A stretch of 64,000 bases of DNA from Candidatus Stackebrandtia excrementipullorum (lineage in GTDB: Bacteria > Actinomycetota > Actinomycetes > Mycobacteriales > Micromonosporaceae), in contig DXGR01000027.1 of the NCBI GenBank assembly GCA_019113825.1, positions 62,001 through 126,000 of the forward strand, written 5' to 3'. The position numbers and the translations under genes are program-made. Positions 9,856 to 20,441 of this stretch are shown in pieces. How positions within the stretch are numbered: position 1 is the stretch's first letter; every line of letters starts with the position of its first letter. Below the pieces are notes generated by a model. It was not told where the DNA came from and ran no database searches. It saw only the letters and a list, made by a program, of their open reading frames with translations.

Positions 9856-10650
9856 TCACTTGTACAGAAGTCGTGACATCCGCCTCGACGCAATCGACAA
9901 CCCCACGGCGGTAACCACCAGCAGATATACGGCGTTGACGATCATCATGGGGTCGAAAAAGCCCAGCATGGCGCCTCGTGTCAGCTCGATACCGTGGTAA
10001 AGCGGTGAGAGATAGACCAACCATTGCAGCACCGTCGGGTAGGTCTCGATCGGTGCGAACGTTCCCGAGAAGAAGAACATGACGAACACGATCGCCATGA
10101 CCCAGTCGAAGTCCGTCCAACTCTTGAAATAGGTCGAGAGTGTCAGGCCTATACCGACGAATGCGGCGCTGATCAACAGGCCCGCCGGCACGGCCAACAC
10201 CGCCCACAGCGAATCGACCATCCCGAACGCCGCGGTCACCACGATGAAGGCGACAACGTATACGAGTCCACGCACCAACGCCCAAAGTCCTTCGCCCCAA
10301 GCGATGTCCATCGGGCGCATCGGTGTGGCCATGATGCCGTCGTACAGTTTGGCGAACTTGAGTTTGCCGAAGACGTTGAACGTCGTTTCGGTCACCGCGG
10401 CGATCATGGCGGCGTTGGCGAGCATCGCCGGTGCCACGAAGACGGCGTATTCGTAGCTGCGACCCCCCACGGTTATCTCCCCCACCAGGGCCCCGACCCC
10501 GATGCCGAGCCCCAGTAGATAGAAGAGCGGTTCCAGTAGTCCGGTCAGCATGATCAACCAGGCCCGGCGGTGCACGTGGAAGTTGCGTTCCATCATGGCG
10601 CCCGGTCGCAGGGACCGTGCGCGTACCCATAGGACTGTCAGTGTGGTCAT
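9856..10650 (-). CDS. ABC-2 type transporter permease
   Basis: 264 aa, polytopic, GRSYEYAVFVAPAMLANAAM...FNVFGKLKFAKLYDGIMATP (DrrB-like). Confidence 0.85.
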   Translation of the reverse strand: MTTLTVLWVRARSLRPGAMMERNFHVHRRAWLIMLTGLLEPLFYLLGLGIGVGALVGEITVGGRSYEYAVFVAPAMLANAAMIAAVTETTFNVFGKLKFAKLYDGIMATPMRPMDIAWGEGLWALVRGLVYVVAFIVVTAAFGMVDSLWAVLAVPAGLLISAAFVGIGLTLSTYFKSWTDFDWVMAIVFVMFFFSGTFAPIETYPTVLQWLVYLSPLYHGIELTRGAMLGFFDPMMIVNAVYLLVVTAVGLSIASRRMSRLLYK

Positions 10651-10659
10651 CCCGGGCCC

Positions 10660-11427
10660 TTAATAGGTGAGACGGATCGTGAGGCGCCGATAGGCCATCC
10701 ACCAGCCGATCAGGCCCACGACGACGAGGTAGAGGACGTGGAAACCCCAAAACCACGGGGTTTCGGCACCGTTGACCGCCCAACGGGACAGTTCGGCGCC
10801 GTGCCACAGGGGCGATATCCATGCCAACGCCTGGAGGTACTGCGGCAGTTGAGACAGCGGAAAGAAAACCCCTGAAAACAGGGTGATCGGCACTATCACG
10901 AACCGTTGGACGATGGACAAACTCATTTCGAAGTTGACGGTGACCGCATACGCGTACATCCAGCCGACGAGGCTGAACGCCGTCAACACCGCAGGTACGA
11001 CCGCGACCGGCGCCCAGGCGGACGACACCACACCGAAGGCGACCATCACGAGCAAGAAGACGACCGCCGACAACAGGCCCCGCAGCAGGCCGTACATCAG
11101 ATGGCCGTTGACCATGTGAATCGGCTTCAGCGGTGAAGCCTGCATTGCCTTGTACTGGGCTCCCCAGCGCAACGCACCGAAGACCGGCCACGTCATCTCG
11201 CCGATGGTGACCTGCATGGCCGTGGACGCCAGCAGACCCGGGGCGATGAAGGCGACGTAACTGACGCCGCCGATCGAGGAGGTGTCGGTCACGTAAGCAC
11301 CCACACCAAGACCGATGCCCACCATGAAAAGAATCGGCATGGCGAACCCGGAGAACACCGTGCCCGGCCACACACGCCGGTAGTTGAGCATCCAGTGCTC
11401 GAAAGCGTTGATCGTCTGGTTCATCAC
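10660..11427 (-). CDS. ABC-2 type transporter permease
   Basis: 255 aa polytopic; SYVAFIAPGLLASTAMQVTIGEMTWPVFGALRWGAQYKAMQASPL. Confidence 0.85.
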   Translation of the reverse strand: MMNQTINAFEHWMLNYRRVWPGTVFSGFAMPILFMVGIGLGVGAYVTDTSSIGGVSYVAFIAPGLLASTAMQVTIGEMTWPVFGALRWGAQYKAMQASPLKPIHMVNGHLMYGLLRGLLSAVVFLLVMVAFGVVSSAWAPVAVVPAVLTAFSLVGWMYAYAVTVNFEMSLSIVQRFVIVPITLFSGVFFPLSQLPQYLQALAWISPLWHGAELSRWAVNGAETPWFWGFHVLYLVVVGLIGWWMAYRRLTIRLTY

Positions 11428-12368
11428 TACTCGATCAGACGGCGCCCGGTCAGGCGCAGGAACACGTCTTCCAACGTGGCCCGGCGTTCGAGAACACTGG
11501 AGGGTTCCAGCCCACGGGCCCGGACTTCGGCGAGCGCGGTTTCGGCGTGGTCTGAATACAGGAGGATGCGATCCGGCAACGGGTCCACCTGCCCGTCGAT
11601 GCCGTCCAACTTCGCCGATATCTCGGCGAGGTCATCGGTGTGCAGGCCGTTGAAACGCAGTTCGACCACCTCGCGGGTCACATGCCGTTCGATAAGCTCA
11701 CGTGGTGACCCCTCCGAGGCGATCCGCCCCGCGTCCATGATGACCAGGCGATCACAGAGTTGCTCGGCCTCGTCCATGTAGTGGGTCGTCAGGATGATCG
11801 TGATACCACGCTGTTTTAGCTGGAACAGTCGTTCCCAGACCAGGTGCCGCGCCTGAGGATCGAGTCCTGTGGTTGGCTCGTCCAGCATCACCACGTCGGG
11901 TTCGTTTACCAGGGCACGAGCGATCGTCAACCGGCGTTTCATACCACCGGACAGTTCGTCGACCAGTTTGTCGGCACGATCGGCAAGCTGGACGAACTCC
12001 AGCAGTTCCCTTGCACGCGCCTTGGCCACCTTGTATTTGATCCCGAAGTACCGGGCGTAGATCACGAGGTTTTCGAAGAGCGTCAGTTCCGTGTCAAGCG
12101 TGTCTTCTTGGGGGACCACGCCCAGACGGGCACGAATCTCGGCGCCCTGCTTAACGGTGTCCATACCCAAGACGGTCAGGTCACCGGCGCTTGGTTCGGA
12201 GACACAACCGATCATGCGCATCGTGGTGGATTTTCCGGCGCCGTTGGCTCCGAGGAAACCAAACGCCTCACCCCGATGCACCGACAGGTCGATGCCGTTG
12301 ACGGCAACGAAATCACCGTAACGTTTCACCAGGTTTTGGGCATGGATCAGAGGCGAGTCGACAGACAC
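11427..12368 (-). CDS. ABC transporter ATP-binding protein (DrrA/NodI-like)
   Basis: Walker A GANGAGKST, signature LSGGMKRR, Walker B VVMLDEPTTGLD. Confidence 0.9.
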   Translation of the reverse strand: MSVDSPLIHAQNLVKRYGDFVAVNGIDLSVHRGEAFGFLGANGAGKSTTMRMIGCVSEPSAGDLTVLGMDTVKQGAEIRARLGVVPQEDTLDTELTLFENLVIYARYFGIKYKVAKARARELLEFVQLADRADKLVDELSGGMKRRLTIARALVNEPDVVMLDEPTTGLDPQARHLVWERLFQLKQRGITIILTTHYMDEAEQLCDRLVIMDAGRIASEGSPRELIERHVTREVVELRFNGLHTDDLAEISAKLDGIDGQVDPLPDRILLYSDHAETALAEVRARGLEPSSVLERRATLEDVFLRLTGRRLIE

Positions 12369-12419
12369 ACCGGAAAGCTAATGGGTGGGTACGACATCCG
12401 CAAGGGCATATACCCCACG

Positions 12420-14273
12420 TCACACTCCGCGTGACGCCTGCTCCTTCAGTCCACGCAGCCGTTGTTCCAGCGTCACCAGCTCAGAGAACAACCGCATGTA
12501 CTCGTCTTGATCGGTTTGCGGATTGATGCGTTGCAGGCGAGATTTGACGCCCGTCACCTGCCGCTCCACAGTGGGACGTTGCACGGTCGCCAATGTGGTG
12601 TTCACATAGAACGCGTCGGGCTCGCCCGCCAGAATGATCGGTTCGACGGCCAGCTCGGCGACCAGGGCAGACGCCGCCAGGTCGCCACACGCGCCGGTGA
12701 CCAAGGCAATCCAGTTGGCTCCCGCCGTCGCCGCCGCCGCGCCACCCGCCTCGGCGATACCGGTGCGGACGGCCGCGTGCAACGGGCCGTTGTAGTACTC
12801 GGGGCCCACCTCGTCGAAATAAGGCCCCGCAAGCTGCGGCATCTGGATGGCGAGCTTCAGCGCTTCCCGCTCGGCCGTATAACCGGGACCCGTCGACTTG
12901 GTTTCCCGCGCGGCCGGGTGTTGAGGCGGCGCATCGCCCTTGGCGGCGGCGTTGGTCCATCGGCGCACCGTGTCGATGTCCTCACCGATGCGTCCGGCCA
13001 GCCACTGGATGTACCCCGGACGCAGCGATCGGTCCTTGATCTTGGCGACGAGAGGGGCCGTGGCCCGCAACGCCGCGATGCGTCCCTCGACGCTCTCGAG
13101 GTCATGTTTGGTGATCATGCTCCGCAGGGCGAACTCCACCAGACGTTCCCGGGATGCCACGAGGTCACGCACCGCGGCGTCCCCCGACGCCATGCGCAAT
13201 TCGCACGGGTCCATTCCCTCGGGGGACACCGCGATGAACGTTTGGGCGACGAATCGTTGCTCGTCGGCGAACGCCTTCAGAGCCGCCTTCTGGCCCGCCT
13301 CGTCGCCGTCGAACGTGAAAATGATCTGGCCACCGAAGGTGTCGGTGTCCATGAGGAGTCTGCGCAGGACGGCGATGTGATCGGCGCCGAACGCCGTGCC
13401 GCAGGTCGCCACCGCCGTGGTTACTCCCGCAAGATGACAGGCCATGACGTCGGTGTAGCCCTCGACGATCACCACCTGGCCCTGTTTGGCGATCTCACGT
13501 TTCGCGGTGTTGACGCCGTACAGCACCTGGGACTTTTTGTACAGCGGCGTTTCCGGCGTGTTGAGATATTTGGGACCGTTGTCGTCATCGGCCAGACGCC
13601 GGGCACCGAAGCCGATGACATCGCCGGTGATGTCGTTGATGGGCCAGATCAGACGATTGCGGAAGCGGTCGATGAGCGAACCTGACCTGGCGGGTTTGGC
13701 CAATCCTCCGACGGTCAGCTCCTCGGTAGTGAAACCTTTGGCCCTCAGGTGCTTCGTGAGACCGTCCCACGCATCGGGGGCATATCCGCACCCGTATGTA
13801 CGTGCCGCCTGTTCGTCGAAACCACGTGACGTCAGGAACCGCCGGGCGTGCTCTGCCCCGGCGGTGATCAATTGTTCCTGGTAAAAGCGTGCGGCCTCGG
13901 CGTGTGCCGCCAGAAGTCGCTGGCGTTGCCCCGGCTTGGCACCGGTGCTCGTCGGGCGCCCCTCGGCGGTCTCATATTGCAAGGTCACACCGGCTTTGGA
14001 GGCCAGCTGCTCCACGGCCTCGGCGAAGCTCAAATGCTCCAGCTGGGTGAGAAAGGAGATGGCGTCCCCTCCGGCTCCACAACCGAAGCAGTGCCAGAAA
14101 CCGCGTGCGGGGGTCACATTGAAACTGGGAGTACGTTCATCGTGAAACGGGCACAGGCCCTTGAGATTGCCGCCACCAGCCGATTTCAGTGTGACGTGGT
14201 CGGAGATGACATCGACTATCGACACCCGTTCACGCACCAGCGCCACGTCCTGGGAACGGATCCGGCCCGCCAC
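12420..14273 (-). CDS. dnaG: DNA primase
   Basis: CPFHDERTPSFNVTPARGFWHCFGCGAGGDAISF zinc-binding domain; VIVEGYTDVMACH TOPRIM. Start taken as GTG of VAGRIRSQDVALVRERVSIVDVI. Confidence 0.93.
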   Translation of the reverse strand: MAGRIRSQDVALVRERVSIVDVISDHVTLKSAGGGNLKGLCPFHDERTPSFNVTPARGFWHCFGCGAGGDAISFLTQLEHLSFAEAVEQLASKAGVTLQYETAEGRPTSTGAKPGQRQRLLAAHAEAARFYQEQLITAGAEHARRFLTSRGFDEQAARTYGCGYAPDAWDGLTKHLRAKGFTTEELTVGGLAKPARSGSLIDRFRNRLIWPINDITGDVIGFGARRLADDDNGPKYLNTPETPLYKKSQVLYGVNTAKREIAKQGQVVIVEGYTDVMACHLAGVTTAVATCGTAFGADHIAVLRRLLMDTDTFGGQIIFTFDGDEAGQKAALKAFADEQRFVAQTFIAVSPEGMDPCELRMASGDAAVRDLVASRERLVEFALRSMITKHDLESVEGRIAALRATAPLVAKIKDRSLRPGYIQWLAGRIGEDIDTVRRWTNAAAKGDAPPQHPAARETKSTGPGYTAEREALKLAIQMPQLAGPYFDEVGPEYYNGPLHAAVRTGIAEAGGAAAATAGANWIALVTGACGDLAASALVAELAVEPIILAGEPDAFYVNTTLATVQRPTVERQVTGVKSRLQRINPQTDQDEYMRLFSELVTLEQRLRGLKEQASRGV

Positions 14274-14429
14274 CTTCCACCTCCACGCGTTATGTCGACG
14301 TCCTTGCACCATCTTCCCTGCTGCCGAAAAGCGGTTCGTACCCGCCGCCGACATACCACAATCGGCATCGGATGAAGCGCCAAATCGCCCCTGGCGACCC
14401 GCAACGACGATGAGCTAGGCTGCCCAACC

Positions 14430-16583
14430 ATGCCGGACCCAACACCCGAGCACAACGAACGACCGCCACAGTGGCCGCCTCCCCAGCGACACAACGAACC
14501 CACTGCGCCTCCGAAGGCACCCTACGGTGAGGAAGCTCTTTTCCGTGCCTCGATGAGTGACCCCGACCGCGGTGGTGTCTCGTCACCCCCGGCGGGTCGT
14601 CACGTCGATGCCGGACCACGCCATCAGGGACGTGCTTCCGCCTACGGAAATCAACCGGGCCCCCCTCGGTCTCAACCCACCTATGACAACACTCAACCGC
14701 CACAGGCGCCGGAATTCCGCGCGCCGGCCGACGAGTCGTTTCAAGGGTTCGTCCCACGTCAGTCCGACGACCGGAAACCCGAAACCGAAAAAAGCGAGCC
14801 GGAACCCAAACCCGCGCCGACGCCACCGGTCACACACGGTCGAGGCGTGCGGATGACGATTTACGGTATCGGTGGCGCCATCGCGATCGGATTGATCGTG
14901 GCCATCGTGATCATGGCCGGCGGAAGTTTCGTGCCCGACTCTCCGGCCGACGACCCGTCCGACGGACAATCTCAGTCCGGTCAACAGGATCACCTGTTGA
15001 CCGAGGCCGGAGACGTCGACCCCGCCAAGTACAACGAGTTGGCCCAAGCGGCAGGTACCGCGACATGGGTCGAGTGGCGATACGGCCGGACCTCCTCCGA
15101 CCAGGACGAGGAACTGCCGACAGCGGAGGAACCCGATACCGCCACGGTCGACTACGGGGACGAGATCGACCACCTGTACCAGATCGGAAACGGCTCGGTC
15201 CTGACCGGCCAGCAGAACCAGCAGGGTCAACTCGGGTTTGTTTCGGACGCCTCGAACCCGGGCGTCGATCACGTCACCACCGCCGAGATCACCGATTCCA
15301 CTATTGGTTTCACGCCTCGTCCCGGAGGGCGGTATTCCACCGACAGTCCGGAACTGGACCTGACTCAACGTTCCACCGCCGACTGTCTTGGCGGCCATGA
15401 GCTGGGGTCGGTCGTGGCCATGACCCGCTCGGCCGGGAGCGGCTCCGCCGCTCACGCGGTGATCGCGTTCGCCTCGGGCGCCATCGCAACCACCGGTGTT
15501 TCGGGTGCCCAAGGCGGTACCTGCACGATCCTGCCGGACGGGTATGTGCCCACGGGTGTGGCTGTGACTCCCGGCAACGAATTCGCGTTGGTGTCGGTGT
15601 GGGACACCAACGAGGTCCGGGGCCTTGTCGGGGTTGTGGCCTTGGCCGACACACCGGGTACGTACGCGGCCAGTTGGCCTGCCGCCTACCCCGGCCTCCC
15701 CAATCCGGGGCATTTCGGTTTCGCCAAACTACTCGGGTTCGTCCAACTGGCGGAGATGAAGGCACCGACGTCGATCGCCGTGGGGACCGACTTCGCCGGT
15801 GAGGACACCGACCGGCGGGGCGCCGACCTGAAGAACACGGCTACTCGGGAAAACTTCTCCTCCGCTGTGGCCTCATCCGGTTTCGCGGTCGTCTCATCAG
15901 GGCCGGAACGTCTGGTCGAATGGATCGATCTCACACCGCTGTTGTCGGGTTTCGCCACCGTCTACTTTCAGGGCGACCCGGCCGTATACTCTTCCGTCGG
16001 CGCCGACGCGACAGCCTGGCCGCACACGTTCGAGGAAAACGGGGCCCTGGCTCCGGCCGCTGTGGCGGTGACCGCCACCAACGCGAATCCGATGGTCGTC
16101 GCCGCTTCCGGCGACACCGGTTATGTCGGTTTCCGGGACGGTTCACTGATGCCGTACGACGCTTCCGATCCTTCGTCCGTCGCGGAGAGCTCCGTCGTCG
16201 ACCTGCCGGGTGCGGCGACATGTCTGACCTGGACCTCCGGCGGTGATCAACTGGTCGTCACGTCTCGTGCCGCCCGTTCGGTGGTGTGGGTCGACACTGC
16301 GGATGGGGAGCCTGCCGTGGTCAAGACCCTGCAGGACTCACGGATGAAGGACCCGATCTGCGCTCAGGACACTCACACGTCCGTCGGTGAGGCGTCCACT
16401 GCGGTTCGCACGGTCGTCATCGCCGACTTCGAGGCCGGCCTTCACTCGTATCGCCACGGTGACGCCCGGCTGACGGGAGGCGACCAGTACAACCTGGAGG
16501 GGGAGGCGTTTCAATACGGCGGCCTGTATAAGCCGGCCGGCAACCCGTTCCTCGTCTCGGTCACCGTCGACAACGTCACGTAG
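14430..16583 (+). CDS. hypothetical membrane-anchored protein with proline-rich N-terminus and probable beta-propeller ectodomain
   Basis: Pro/Gln-rich cytoplasmic region, TM ITIYGIGGAIAIGLIVAIVIM-like segment, ~550-aa extracellular region. Confidence 0.6.
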   Translation: MPDPTPEHNERPPQWPPPQRHNEPTAPPKAPYGEEALFRASMSDPDRGGVSSPPAGRHVDAGPRHQGRASAYGNQPGPPRSQPTYDNTQPPQAPEFRAPADESFQGFVPRQSDDRKPETEKSEPEPKPAPTPPVTHGRGVRMTIYGIGGAIAIGLIVAIVIMAGGSFVPDSPADDPSDGQSQSGQQDHLLTEAGDVDPAKYNELAQAAGTATWVEWRYGRTSSDQDEELPTAEEPDTATVDYGDEIDHLYQIGNGSVLTGQQNQQGQLGFVSDASNPGVDHVTTAEITDSTIGFTPRPGGRYSTDSPELDLTQRSTADCLGGHELGSVVAMTRSAGSGSAAHAVIAFASGAIATTGVSGAQGGTCTILPDGYVPTGVAVTPGNEFALVSVWDTNEVRGLVGVVALADTPGTYAASWPAAYPGLPNPGHFGFAKLLGFVQLAEMKAPTSIAVGTDFAGEDTDRRGADLKNTATRENFSSAVASSGFAVVSSGPERLVEWIDLTPLLSGFATVYFQGDPAVYSSVGADATAWPHTFEENGALAPAAVAVTATNANPMVVAASGDTGYVGFRDGSLMPYDASDPSSVAESSVVDLPGAATCLTWTSGGDQLVVTSRAARSVVWVDTADGEPAVVKTLQDSRMKDPICAQDTHTSVGEASTAVRTVVIADFEAGLHSYRHGDARLTGGDQYNLEGEAFQYGGLYKPAGNPFLVSVTVDNVT

Positions 16584-16920
16584 CCGCCGTCAGGACGCAG
16601 AACTCGTTACCCTCCGGGTCGGCCAGAACGATCCACGACGCATCGTGTTTGCCGACCTCGACATGTCGTGCCCCCATGTCGACCAGCCGTTCTATCTCGG
16701 CGTCCCGGTCATCGGGGGCGAGGTCGATGTGGAGACGGTTCTTGGCGCCTTTGCTGTGAACCACCGGCACAAACGACAACCCGGGGCCGTGTTCTCCCGC
16801 GATCGAGGTGATCGAAGGGTCCTCGTACCGGATGCGGTACCCGAGGACTTCGGCCCACCAGCGGGCCAACCGTTTCGGATCCCCGGCATCAACGACCGTC
16901 GCGTGCCATTGACTCGCCAC
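16576..16920 (-). CDS. VOC family (glyoxalase-like) protein
   Basis: QWHATVVDAGDPKRLARWWAEVLGYRIRYED...WIVLADPEGNEFCVL; start at GTG of VASQWH. Confidence 0.85.
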   Translation of the reverse strand: MASQWHATVVDAGDPKRLARWWAEVLGYRIRYEDPSITSIAGEHGPGLSFVPVVHSKGAKNRLHIDLAPDDRDAEIERLVDMGARHVEVGKHDASWIVLADPEGNEFCVLTAAT

Positions 16921-17001
16921 GTTGGACTCCAATCGCCGTGGGGCGCCACGGGAGCGGGAAAAGACTGCATCATGACTACCCGATTTTGGGTTGCCGGTCA
17001 A

Positions 17002-19647
17002 CTATCCGGGGTTAGATCGTCCAATGACGACGGCGGCCTGCCCCGCCGACAACCTCGCGACCGGAACCCGAAACGGTGAACACGACACGTAATCCAGTCC
17101 CAGCTTCGAGAAGAAGCTGATGGACGACGGGTCACCACCGTGTTCCCCACACACCCCCAGATGTAGCGTCTCGTTGGCGGCACGCCCCTCGGCCACGGCG
17201 AATTCGATCAGTCTCCCGACCCCCGGCTCATCCAGAGACGTAAACGGCGACACGGGAAAAATCCCCAGCTCCAGATACTTCGCGAAAAACGACCCCTCAA
17301 CGTCATCGCGTGAGAACCCCCATCCCATCTGTGTCAGGTCGTTGGTGCCGAAGGAAAAGAAGTCGGCGTGCTCGGCAACGGCCGACGCCGTCATCGCCGC
17401 TCGCGGAACCTCGATCATGGTTCCCACGGGGATCCGAACGTCGTGTTCACGCATAATCGCCTCGGCGCGGTCACGCACCAGCGCGAGTTCTGCGGCCTCG
17501 GCCACCAACGGCACCATGATCTCCGGCCGCGGGTGCAGGCCCTCGTCACGTAGCCTCACCACCGCTTCAACCACCGCGCGGACCTGCATGTCGTACAGCT
17601 GCGGCACGACCAGCCCCAGGCGGACCCCACGAAGACCGAGCATCGGGTTCTGCTCGTGCATCCGCCGGACCGCCGCCAACAGGTCTCGATCAACCGGCTG
17701 AGATGTTGCCGCGGCGACCTCAAGGTCCGTCAAGGACGGTAGAAACTCGTGCAACGGCGGGTCCAGGAGTCGGATGGTTACCGGTGAATCGTCCATCGCC
17801 GCAAGCAACTCGGTAAAGTCCCGGCGTTGGAAGGCGAGAAGTTCCGCCAGTACGGGTTGACGCAGCGCGTCCGATTCGGCCAGAACCAAACGCTCGACCA
17901 AGGCTCTACGCTCTCCCAGGAACATGTGTTCGGTGCGACACAATCCGATTCCGACCGCACCGAACCGGCGGGCCCTAGCCGCATCCTCGCCGGTGTCGGC
18001 GTTGGCACGTACATTCACCCTCGCGGCGGCGTCGGCGTGCCGCATGATCCGGTCGACCGCCGCCACCAGGGCGTCGTCGTCCGGGTTTTCTCCCGTCTCG
18101 AAATACGACACCACCGGTGAGGGTTTCACCGGTACCTCACCGGTGTAGACGGCACCGGTGGAGCCGTCGACGGAGATCACGTCGCCTTCGGTGACACGGG
18201 AACCGTCCGCCGCGGTGAACGAGTCCTCTAGGACCTCGAGTTCGTCCGCGCCGCATACACAGGTGGTGCCCATGCCACGTGCAACCACCGCGGCGTGTGA
18301 CGTCTTGCCACCGCGGGCGGTGAGGATCGCCTGAGCAGCGATCATGCCCGGTAGGTCGTCGGGGTTGGTTTCACGCCGCACCAGGATGACGTCGGTTCCC
18401 GAGGCGGCCAGCTCGACGGCCCGTTGCGAATCGAAGACCGCGGCACCGACCGCCGCGCCGGGTGCAGCCGGAATTCCCACGGTGACCGGTTTGACGTCCG
18501 CCGAAAGGTCGAATGTGGGGAACATGAGGCGCGACAGCTGTTCCCCGTCAACACGGTGGAGAGCCTCGTCCATCGTGATCGTGCCCTCTTCGACCTGTGC
18601 TGCGGCAATGATGAACGCCGCGGCGGCTGTGCGTTTCCCGACACGGGTCTGCAGGAGCCAGAGGCGGCCCCGCTCGATGGTGAACTCGATGTCGCACAGG
18701 TCACGGTAGTGACGCTCGAGGACGTCCATGCTGTGCAGCAGATCCTGGTATGAGGTGGGGTCGCTGTCGGCGAGGCGGGTCAGTGGAACGGTGTTGCGTG
18801 TTCCGGCCACGACGTCTTCGCCCTGGGCGTTGGCGAGATAGTCGCCGTAGGCTCCGCGTTTACCGTTGGCCGGGTCACGGGTGAAGGCGACACCGGTCCC
18901 CGAATCGGCGCCGAGGTTGCCGAAGACCATCGCCACGATGTTGACGGCCGTCCCCAGGTCGTCGGGTATGTGCTCGGTGCGTCGGTACAGGCGGGCGCGT
19001 GGGCTGTTCCAGGACCGGAAGACGGCTTCGATCGTCAGCCACAGCTGCTCGACGGGGTCCTGCGGAAAGGGCTTTCCCGTGTGCTCGTGGACGAGGTTCT
19101 TAAACGATGAGACCAGTTGCCTAAGCGTTTCGGCGTCCAACTCGACTTCCGAGCTCACGCCTGCTCGCGCAACCGTTTCGTCGATGGCTCTTTCGAAGGC
19201 CTCGCCGTCCATGTCCAGGACCGTTTTACCGAACATCTGGATCAGTCGGCGGTAGGAGTCCCAAGCGAAACGTTCGTCCTCGGCCTGCGCGGCGAGCCCG
19301 GTGACGCTGGCGTCGGTGAGACCGACGTTCAATACCGTGTCCATCATTCCCGGCATGGAGAACTTCGCCCCGGATCTCACCGAGACAAGCAGCGGGTCGA
19401 CGGCGTCGCCCAGCTTACGGTTCATCGTCGTCTCCAGGTCGTCCAAGTGGGCAACGACCTGAGCGGGTAGCTCGGGTGGAAGACTTCCGTCACGCAGATA
19501 GGCACGACAGGCGCGTGTCGTGATGGTAAAGCCGGGGGGCACGGGCAATCCGAGGCGGGTCATTTCGGCGAGATTGGCGCCCTTACCGCCCAGCAGGTCC
19601 TTTTGGTCCTTGTCGCCGTGCGAAAAGTCGTACACGTAAGTGGTCAA
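17002..19647 (-). CDS. ppdK: pyruvate, phosphate dikinase
   Basis: 881 aa; GGKGANLAEMTRLGLPVPPGFTIT; GGKTSHAAVVARGMGTTCVCG; PEP-utilizing C-terminus. Confidence 0.95.
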   Translation of the reverse strand: MTTYVYDFSHGDKDQKDLLGGKGANLAEMTRLGLPVPPGFTITTRACRAYLRDGSLPPELPAQVVAHLDDLETTMNRKLGDAVDPLLVSVRSGAKFSMPGMMDTVLNVGLTDASVTGLAAQAEDERFAWDSYRRLIQMFGKTVLDMDGEAFERAIDETVARAGVSSEVELDAETLRQLVSSFKNLVHEHTGKPFPQDPVEQLWLTIEAVFRSWNSPRARLYRRTEHIPDDLGTAVNIVAMVFGNLGADSGTGVAFTRDPANGKRGAYGDYLANAQGEDVVAGTRNTVPLTRLADSDPTSYQDLLHSMDVLERHYRDLCDIEFTIERGRLWLLQTRVGKRTAAAAFIIAAAQVEEGTITMDEALHRVDGEQLSRLMFPTFDLSADVKPVTVGIPAAPGAAVGAAVFDSQRAVELAASGTDVILVRRETNPDDLPGMIAAQAILTARGGKTSHAAVVARGMGTTCVCGADELEVLEDSFTAADGSRVTEGDVISVDGSTGAVYTGEVPVKPSPVVSYFETGENPDDDALVAAVDRIMRHADAAARVNVRANADTGEDAARARRFGAVGIGLCRTEHMFLGERRALVERLVLAESDALRQPVLAELLAFQRRDFTELLAAMDDSPVTIRLLDPPLHEFLPSLTDLEVAAATSQPVDRDLLAAVRRMHEQNPMLGLRGVRLGLVVPQLYDMQVRAVVEAVVRLRDEGLHPRPEIMVPLVAEAAELALVRDRAEAIMREHDVRIPVGTMIEVPRAAMTASAVAEHADFFSFGTNDLTQMGWGFSRDDVEGSFFAKYLELGIFPVSPFTSLDEPGVGRLIEFAVAEGRAANETLHLGVCGEHGGDPSSISFFSKLGLDYVSCSPFRVPVARLSAGQAAVVIGRSNPG

Positions 19648-20441
19648 CTGCCGGCCTCCGATCGTGGGATCACAGCGCCGTGGCGCGATGCCCGTGACGG
19701 TGGCCGGGCACCGAGTGTCACGGCGGCGTTATGCCAACAACCTCATCACGTTTCGTTCGTGCGCGCTCCCCAATCACCGATTGCGTCCCGCTACGGGAGG
19801 CCGCGTGAAATGCAACCTGCCTGCGGTACATCGACGTGGTTCCGGTTGATGTCGTCGCACATAACACGTCCGATAGGCCGGCGACGCACCGCTTAAGGCC
19901 ACGGCTTCACGTTCGCGTTCGTTATCGGTCGACACTGTGGGCCCCGGTATCGAGCCCGTCGTTCGGTCGGTTCGACCGGTCGTTCGAGAACTGCGCGCTT
20001 CCGTCCCGGCCGCGGGTTTCACGGTGAATCGGCCGATCGAACATCGGCCGACCTCCCCGTCCGCCACCGCAGTCACCTCGGAGGCCGGTCGGTCACGTCG
20101 TATGTGGTGGCCTTTTCGACATCACACCGCCATCGGCGGCCATGTACGCGGTTCCGTTCGTCATCGGTGCCTCCCGGTTCACGACCGACCGGCAGCACCG
20201 CCCTGAAAGCGGGTTTCAACACGACCGTTGCCGGACATGCCACATCGGGCGCGTATGTCTCGGGCCTCTCACCGCCGCACCGAAGGAATCGGCCCACAAT
20301 TTGTCCACTATTGAGTGCCCAAATCCGACATAGACGACGCACGGTGGGTAGCGCACGGGTGACAACACCCCTAAACTCAGGCATTGCCATCTCTCGATAC
20401 CTACTGGCGCGCGAGCGCGCCGAACGGAAAGTGAGAACCGG

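Noticed and set aside
9845-11371. 508-aa minus-strand ORF
   Set aside because: Alternative frame across two clear ABC-2 permease genes; His/Arg/Gly-rich shadow translation.
12462-13685. 407-aa plus-strand ORF
   Set aside because: Antisense to dnaG.
19660-20430. Short ORFs between ppdK and the serine protease
   Set aside because: No RBS or recognisable domains, Arg/Pro/Thr-rich shadow composition; treated as intergenic.
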